Below, piece after piece: positions 24,185-29,347 of a DNA stretch of 29,347 nucleotides (its first letter is position 1; each line of letters starts with the position of its first letter). The stretch is taken from NCBI GenBank assembly GCA_051651625.1, contig JBOFSQ010000063.1, positions 1-29,347 of the forward strand. The letters run 5' to 3'. Position numbers and translations under genes: made by a program. The stretch is from JBOFSQ01 sp051651625 (GTDB taxonomy: Bacteria; Planctomycetota; Planctomycetia; Pirellulales; Thermoguttaceae). The notes under the pieces are model-generated. The model saw only the letters and a program-made list of their open reading frames with translations, ran no database searches and had not been told where the DNA came from.

Positions 24185-24408
24185 GCCCCAACGGGGCAGG
24201 AAGAACGTAGCCGTGGGTGAGCGAAGCGAACCCACGGTAAGGAAACCCAAAATCCAGAAAGCCCCAACGGGGCGAAAGAAAGATGTTTCGAGATCGCAAC
24301 AATGGTCTCTTACGCCCCGTTGGGGCTTGGGACTTTGTTAGGATCACCTACCGTGGGTTCGCGGAATACTGCTCACCCACGGCTAAGTTCTTTTCGCCCC
24401 GTTGGGGC
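24185..24408. repeat. Composite inverted repeat: two hairpin cassettes of about 90 bp facing each other
   Basis: Arm A (24185-24273) and arm B (24314-24408) are imperfect reverse complements separated by 40 bp. Each arm is bounded by GCCCC-AAC-GGGGC hairpins and contains TAGCCGTGGGTGAGC...CGAACCCACGGTA, itself a palindrome. The inner CCGTGGGTT...ACCCACGG motif recurs at 15010-15044 in the pstA-pstB gap. Confidence 0.88.
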
Positions 24409-24459
24409 TACGGATTCGGTGCGAGTGTGTGCAATCGCTTCGAAAACGTCTTCCACTAG

Positions 24460-24482
24460 ATTCCCGCCGAGTACGCGGGAAT
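24460..24482. repeat. dRS3-like palindrome ATTCCC-N11-GGGAAT
   Basis: ATTCCCGC...GCGGGAAT has a 7-base loop (CGAGTAC) and is followed by GACG, like the copy at 15129-15148. The outer arms are identical between the two copies; only the loop differs. Confidence 0.8.
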
Positions 24483-24684
24483 GACGAAACGCTTGCGTTT
24501 ACTTTTTCAGAATGAATCAACGCCTCAAAGATAGAAACCAACGCATCTTACATCGAACGATGGTTTTGTTGACTTGAGTCGCTTTCAATTTTCCGTGGTT
24601 CTTCGCGTTGGAGAACCTTTTCGTAAAACGTGTTGTGGTGAAAATAGAAAACTTACCACAACCAAACAACAAGGGAGCAAAGCT

Positions 24685-27600
24685 ATGTTGCGTAACCTAA
24701 TCAATTGCGTTGTTGAAATCGTTACTTCAGAAACGCAAGCGGCGAAAAAGAAAAGCCGGCGCGGGAATGCAAAGAAGACGCATTTGAAACATCGGTCGCT
24801 GCAACTCGAATCGCTCGAAACACGAGAACTCCTCTCCGTCTCGCTCGGTGAGTTTGAGCAAATCCGAAACCTATACGCCGACCTAAACCTCTCCGCAAAT
24901 TTCGCAGACTATAACGTGATAGAAATCACGGCTTCTCAACTTTCGGCGGCGAGTCTACAAACGGCAATCGACACCGCAGCCCAAACGGTTCAGAACGATT
25001 TGATAGTCGTAAGAACGACGGCGGAGCAAAACACGATTACGCTGGAAGGGAATCCACTATTTATTGATATTGACCAATCACAACACGGCTCTGTTGCAAT
25101 AGTCGCGCTTTCTTCCATTAAATCAAACTCTCCATTGGTTATTAACACACAAGATATGTCTCGTGCGTTTCGTATTAGCAACAGTAATGTTTATTTAGCA
25201 AACACGGAAATTATAGGTACAACATGGAGCTTTGAAGCTGAAAGTGGTTATGATGGCCTAATTTTTTCAGGAGACATCGCAAGTCGTCGTTTGAGCATGG
25301 AACCGCTGGCGGTGTCGCCATTGGGCATGAACACAGAAACTCCCGATTCCGATCAAGTTATTGTAGCGGCTTCAGATTTTACTATGAACGCGCTTGGAGC
25401 AAATGATCTCGCTGCCCCTTATAATTTGGTGGCTGAAAGAAATGGTAATACAATAAAATTCGCTTGGACTCCCGATCCTGGTGCACCTTATCCCCCAGCC
25501 AACAGAACATTTTTAATATACTACACGACGAATCCTTCGTCCAAACCAACGAATACCCCCGGCACGATTTATACCACTTCAGTCAGTTATTCGAATTTGT
25601 ATGTTAGGTGTTCTTACGAATTTAATGCCGATCCAAATGAAACATATTATATCTACGTTAGAGAACAGGGATATTATACCGTCCATAACATGAACACATC
25701 GTTATGGCAAGGAATGACCTCCGAACCGAATTTACCACAGCTTCCGACACCAACATTGGGAACGGTGTCTGCGACAGCTCCCGATAAGATAAGCGTCGCA
25801 TGGTCTGGTGCAAGCAATGTACTTATTCAGTATACCAATCAAAAAACTGGTGTCACAGATACAAAAACTGCGTCTGGATCGAACTATACCTTAACGAATC
25901 TCGATCCAAACACGCAGTATTCGGTTCGAATCAAAGCGACTGCATCGGGATACAGGGATTCTGACTACACAAGCTCTAAATCCGCGACGACGCAAAGGGC
26001 TGCTGACTTGGCATTTGCAACTCCGAACGGCTGGGCTCTCAGCCTTTTTGTGACCAACTCGTCATCGGAAAAAGGTGTTCCGCTCACGCTCTTAGCGACG
26101 GACTCGCTCTATTTCAATTACGCTTATACAAACATTTCTCCGATTGCTGTAACAACAGGGTATACGATTACTACAACCATCACCGGAAGTGGCTTGACTT
26201 CGCCGATGACGTTTACGCATGCAGGGAAAGCTCTGACGCAAAATCAAGTAGAGTTTTCTGCTACAAACTTCAGCATAGGAAAACTCAATCCAGGTACATA
26301 CACAATAAAAGTTGAACTGGATAGTGGAAAAAATATATTAGAAGAAAGTAAAACGAACAACACATCTAGCCTCTATACATTTACCGTTAAAGCTCCCGAT
26401 ATTGCGGTATCAAACGGAGGCAGCGTTACCAGTAACGTCATTCAAGGCAACATGTTTTCTGTAACGACAGGAACAATTCAGAATATTGGCAACTACGCAT
26501 CTGGCGGGTATACGGTGACCTTTTATGCGTCTACGAGTACATCAACCCTCTTTACGTCAGGTATTAACCTCGGCTCCGAGACGATGGTCTCACTCAATGC
26601 GGGCGAATCAACAACAGCCACATTGAATTTTATGAGTTCGGAATCCCTTATTGCCGGGTCGTCGTATTACATAGGTTGGGTGATTTCCGGTGTTACTGGT
26701 GAAACCGTAACAAAAAATAATTCTGCATACACCGATTCTTCAATCGCGGTGTACAAGAGTACCCTTGCACGTCCGGAAATACTCACGATTGAAACGCTGT
26801 CTACTAGTTCACTCCAAGTGTCATGGGAAAAAGTTGCCAACGCAACTGGATATTATGTCAACGGTACATACTTTAGCGGGGGAACCACAACATCTGGAGT
26901 CCTTTCGGGACTTTCGTCAAATACAACATACAGTATCAGTGTAACTGCGGCTGGCTCAAATTTGTACGCAAATTCGTTGCCATCAGACACAAGGTCTGCT
27001 ACAACTCAGATGGCACCTTCCGTTACTTCCAAGACAACCGATAGTATTAAGTTATCTTGGTCTTCTGTCACAGGTGCGGGAAGTTACGATGTGTGGTATC
27101 GTGCAGTCGGTAGCACAAAATGGTCCCTCGTGTCAAATGTCAGTTCTGGTTATTCACTCGCGGGGCTGAATGATGACACCTCGTATGAAGTTCAAATTCG
27201 AGCAATCAAAAGTGGCACAACACTGGTACTCAATTCGGGAACAGTTACGGCAAAAACGAATAAAGTTTTTACGGTTACGAGTACAAGCAATACTGGCGCA
27301 GGTTCGCTCCGACAAGCTGTTGCCGATGCCGTAGCAGGGGATAAAATTGTTTTTGCATCGAGCCTTGTGGGACAAACGGTTATTTTGTCTTCTTCATTAA
27401 GTATTTCCAAAAACATTACCATTGACGCTTCATCTCTGTACAACGCATATACGGCAACGCCCGGTCTAACACTGTCGAGAAGCAGCGGAACGTTTTCTCT
27501 ATTGATGATTAGCGGCGGTTGTACAGTTAGTGGTCTAGTAATCACCAATGGAAATGCAGCTTCAGGTGGAGCAGTTTTAGTAGAAGGCACCGCAAATATC

Positions 27601-29347
27601 TCAAAATGCATGATTGTAGAAAATACTGCAAACATGGGGGGCGGCGGAATTGTTGTTGGGAATGGTGCTAATTTGACAATCCGTGATTCCGTTATTGCCG
27701 GAAATCAATCGAATTTTGGAGGCGGAATTGCAATAAGTGGAGGAACTCTCCATGCGATCAACTGTGTGATTAGTGGCAATATAGCCGGTGTGGTCGGTGG
27801 CAGTGGCGGCAATGGCGGTGGCGTTCACATTAACAATGGCGGTAATGTCATTCTTACCAACTGCACGGTTGCCGGGAATACTGCGGGGCAAGGTGGGGGC
27901 GTTTATAATGATTCGGGGATAATCAAGTATGAGAATTACATTATCGAAAAAAACTTCAAAATAGGCACGTCAACGATAAGCGATATTGGTGGGCTGAGCG
28001 GCACAGGTGGCGCAACTGGATATTGTGTGGGTGATCCAAAATTTATTTCACTGCCAACCTATTATACTTGGACAAAAACACTTTGGCGGACTTGGAATTT
28101 GAGGCTTCAGAGTGGGTCTGGTGCAATTGATTGTGGGGATAATTCCTGTATCCCTGCAAATGTTACTGCCGATATCGCCGGTAATGCCCGGCTCTCCGGT
28201 ACAAATGTGGATGCAGGAGCTTACGAATACATATCCTATGCTCCTATGGACCTTACCTTCGGCACTCCGTCGGGGTGGAGTCAAAGCCAAGTCGTTTCCA
28301 CGCTACAAAATGGTATAAGGACTACGGATAATATCACAACCGACGACGTGTTGTATGCAAATTTTGCTGTTTTGAACAAGAGTAACATTCCCACAACAGC
28401 AAATTTCGACGTGAAACTGGAACTATTCGGACCTACCGGTTCGAAAATTGATGAATTCATTTACACGGTCTCTAACGGAATTGCTGCGGGACAAAATTTT
28501 TCATCCATTGGAAACGCATGGAACATCGGCAAACTCGCCATTACCGGACAATACAAACTCCAGATGACAATCAATCCGGCGGACTCCATGTCCGAGTCTG
28601 ACAGGAGCAATAACGTCTCGTACACAACATTTACTTTGAATAGTGCCACCACGCCATCACTAGTCAAACCTACGATAAATACACCATCGAACGCAACTTC
28701 GTCTAGTGTCGATTTGACTTGGTCGCAGAGTGTAGGAGCTAGCGGGTATACCGTTGCATATCGCGTTCAAGGAACGACAACGTGGTATACAGCATCATGT
28801 CTTTCTCCATGCACGCTTACAGGATTGCGAGGAAACACGACCTATGAGTTTCGAGTGCAAGCGGTCGGGAACAATATCACGGCTGCCGATTCCGTGTGGT
28901 CAGATATTGTTTCAGTAAAAACACTTCCGTCTGTGCCAATAAATCTGCGAATTACGGGACGGACTGGCTCCAGTATAGCTCTCGCATGGGATATACCAGT
29001 CGGTGGTGCGGTGTCGTATAAACTAGAGTATTCGTCGAATGGTACAAGTGGCTGGACACAGATAGGTGGAACTGTGACGACATCCAGTTACACTCATTCA
29101 CTCTTGCTAGGAAACGTGGCCTATTACTACCGTATAACAGCCGTCAGCGCATTAGGAAACTCCTACGCTTCATCTACCATCGCGTCAAAAACCAACAACC
29201 CAATAAAACTCTCCACCCCGACACTCGGTACAGTGTCCGCGACGAGTCCTTCGGCAATTTCTGTGAGTTGGACAGCAGTGGCTAACGCATCCGCCTACGC
29301 AGTTCGATATACCACAGATTCGTCATTTACAACCGGTGTCATGACAA
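24685..29347 (+). CDS. Large planctomycete extracellular protein with FN3, CARDB-like and beta-helix domains (3' end outside window)
   Basis: The frame is open from ATG 24685 to the window end (about 1,554 codons) with GGGAG seven bases before the start. After a basic N-terminus (AKKKSRRGNAKKTHLKHR) comes LQLESLETRELLS at residues 39-51, the Planc_extracel-type export motif. FN3-like domains begin at about residues 243, 352, 696, 776, 1326, 1415 and 1507. CARDB-like blocks are at about 441-565, 570-690 and 1188-1320. A right-handed beta-helix runs from about 862 (FTVTSTSNTGAGSLRQAVAD) with GGGIVVGNGANLTIRDSVIAG-like rungs, and ends near 1185 in a choice-of-anchor-Q-like block (SGAIDCGD...DAGAYEY). 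It is probably a surface or secreted adhesin or polysaccharide-binding protein. Codon use is visibly more A+T-rich than in the pst genes. The C-terminal anchor and any enzyme domain are unseen. Confidence 0.85.
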   Translation, partial: MLRNLINCVVEIVTSETQAAKKKSRRGNAKKTHLKHRSLQLESLETRELLSVSLGEFEQIRNLYADLNLSANFADYNVIEITASQLSAASLQTAIDTAAQTVQNDLIVVRTTAEQNTITLEGNPLFIDIDQSQHGSVAIVALSSIKSNSPLVINTQDMSRAFRISNSNVYLANTEIIGTTWSFEAESGYDGLIFSGDIASRRLSMEPLAVSPLGMNTETPDSDQVIVAASDFTMNALGANDLAAPYNLVAERNGNTIKFAWTPDPGAPYPPANRTFLIYYTTNPSSKPTNTPGTIYTTSVSYSNLYVRCSYEFNADPNETYYIYVREQGYYTVHNMNTSLWQGMTSEPNLPQLPTPTLGTVSATAPDKISVAWSGASNVLIQYTNQKTGVTDTKTASGSNYTLTNLDPNTQYSVRIKATASGYRDSDYTSSKSATTQRAADLAFATPNGWALSLFVTNSSSEKGVPLTLLATDSLYFNYAYTNISPIAVTTGYTITTTITGSGLTSPMTFTHAGKALTQNQVEFSATNFSIGKLNPGTYTIKVELDSGKNILEESKTNNTSSLYTFTVKAPDIAVSNGGSVTSNVIQGNMFSVTTGTIQNIGNYASGGYTVTFYASTSTSTLFTSGINLGSETMVSLNAGESTTATLNFMSSESLIAGSSYYIGWVISGVTGETVTKNNSAYTDSSIAVYKSTLARPEILTIETLSTSSLQVSWEKVANATGYYVNGTYFSGGTTTSGVLSGLSSNTTYSISVTAAGSNLYANSLPSDTRSATTQMAPSVTSKTTDSIKLSWSSVTGAGSYDVWYRAVGSTKWSLVSNVSSGYSLAGLNDDTSYEVQIRAIKSGTTLVLNSGTVTAKTNKVFTVTSTSNTGAGSLRQAVADAVAGDKIVFASSLVGQTVILSSSLSISKNITIDASSLYNAYTATPGLTLSRSSGTFSLLMISGGCTVSGLVITNGNAASGGAVLVEGTANISKCMIVENTANMGGGGIVVGNGANLTIRDSVIAGNQSNFGGGIAISGGTLHAINCVISGNIAGVVGGSGGNGGGVHINNGGNVILTNCTVAGNTAGQGGGVYNDSGIIKYENYIIEKNFKIGTSTISDIGGLSGTGGATGYCVGDPKFISLPTYYTWTKTLWRTWNLRLQSGSGAIDCGDNSCIPANVTADIAGNARLSGTNVDAGAYEYISYAPMDLTFGTPSGWSQSQVVSTLQNGIRTTDNITTDDVLYANFAVLNKSNIPTTANFDVKLELFGPTGSKIDEFIYTVSNGIAAGQNFSSIGNAWNIGKLAITGQYKLQMTINPADSMSESDRSNNVSYTTFTLNSATTPSLVKPTINTPSNATSSSVDLTWSQSVGASGYTVAYRVQGTTTWYTASCLSPCTLTGLRGNTTYEFRVQAVGNNITAADSVWSDIVSVKTLPSVPINLRITGRTGSSIALAWDIPVGGAVSYKLEYSSNGTSGWTQIGGTVTTSSYTHSLLLGNVAYYYRITAVSALGNSYASSTIASKTNNPIKLSTPTLGTVSATSPSAISVSWTAVANASAYAVRYTTDSSFTTGVMT

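Larger units (their letters stand above)
24138..24684. other. 547-bp repeat-rich gap between the two large surface-protein genes
   Basis: No gene is supported. It contains a dispersed 23-mer copy (24156-24178), the composite inverted repeat at 24185-24408 and a dRS3-like palindrome (24460-24482). Then comes a plain A+T-richer stretch, 24483-24684, that should hold the promoter of the gene at 24685. GCCCC/GGGGC hairpins here could also serve as terminators for the autotransporter, but no T-run follows them. Confidence 0.65.

Noticed and set aside
24185..24408. GCCCC/GGGGC hairpins as intrinsic terminators
   Set aside because: No T-run follows the stems, and the same cassettes occur in other gaps in both orientations, so a repeat element is the better reading.

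Overview
The window looks chromosomal and most likely comes from a member of the Planctomycetota. The clearest evidence is the partial gene at the right end. Its product carries an N-terminal LESLETRELLS motif, the planctomycete extracellular-protein signature (Planc_extracel type), ahead of FN3, CARDB-like and beta-helix domains. A flagellar export gene (flhA) and two large autotransporters fit a motile, diderm organism. I cannot assign a lineage below phylum; a host- or gut-associated planctomycete is only a guess.

Layout. Bases 1-718 hold the 3' end of an IS630-type transposase, then a RelE/ParE-type toxin whose 5' end seems lost at the element boundary, and its HTH antitoxin. Bases 702-4594 (+) encode a Kelch/mutarotase-sodium symporter fusion and an N-acetylglucosamine 2-epimerase family enzyme, probably for sialic acid or amino-sugar use. 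flhA follows at 4645-6726. On the minus strand a phosphate block runs from right to left: pstS-pstC-pstA (17947-15194), pstB-phoU (14779-13371) and, further left, phoB-phoR (9278-6760). Between phoU and phoB sits a 2.7-kb autotransporter gene (9795-12473) flanked by 98-bp near-perfect inverted repeats and packed repeat DNA. A 1,892-codon autotransporter (18459-24137, +) diverges from pstS. After a repeat-rich gap, a very large FN3/CARDB/beta-helix surface protein begins at 24685 and runs off the window.

Most striking: both autotransporter genes carry a long poly-G tract (G12 and G17, coding strand) at the start of the signal-peptide region. In both, the tract leaves an upstream ATG leader out of frame with the main reading frame, and in both the same change (-1 or +2 G) would join them. 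This looks like a pair of slipped-strand phase-variable surface proteins beside the phosphate regulon. A C10 tract inside the second gene may be another switch.

Intergenic DNA is dense in palindromic repeats: 69-bp tandem repeats, 7-bp-stem hairpins with covarying stems tagged by CGTTATGGTAGA, GCCCC/GGGGC hairpin cassettes, dRS3-like ATTCCC-N8-GGGAAT elements, and a dispersed 23-mer (AGAACGCGAAGCGTAAGCGA...). One palindrome lies inside the coding sequence of the first autotransporter. No tRNA, rRNA or CRISPR array was recognised.
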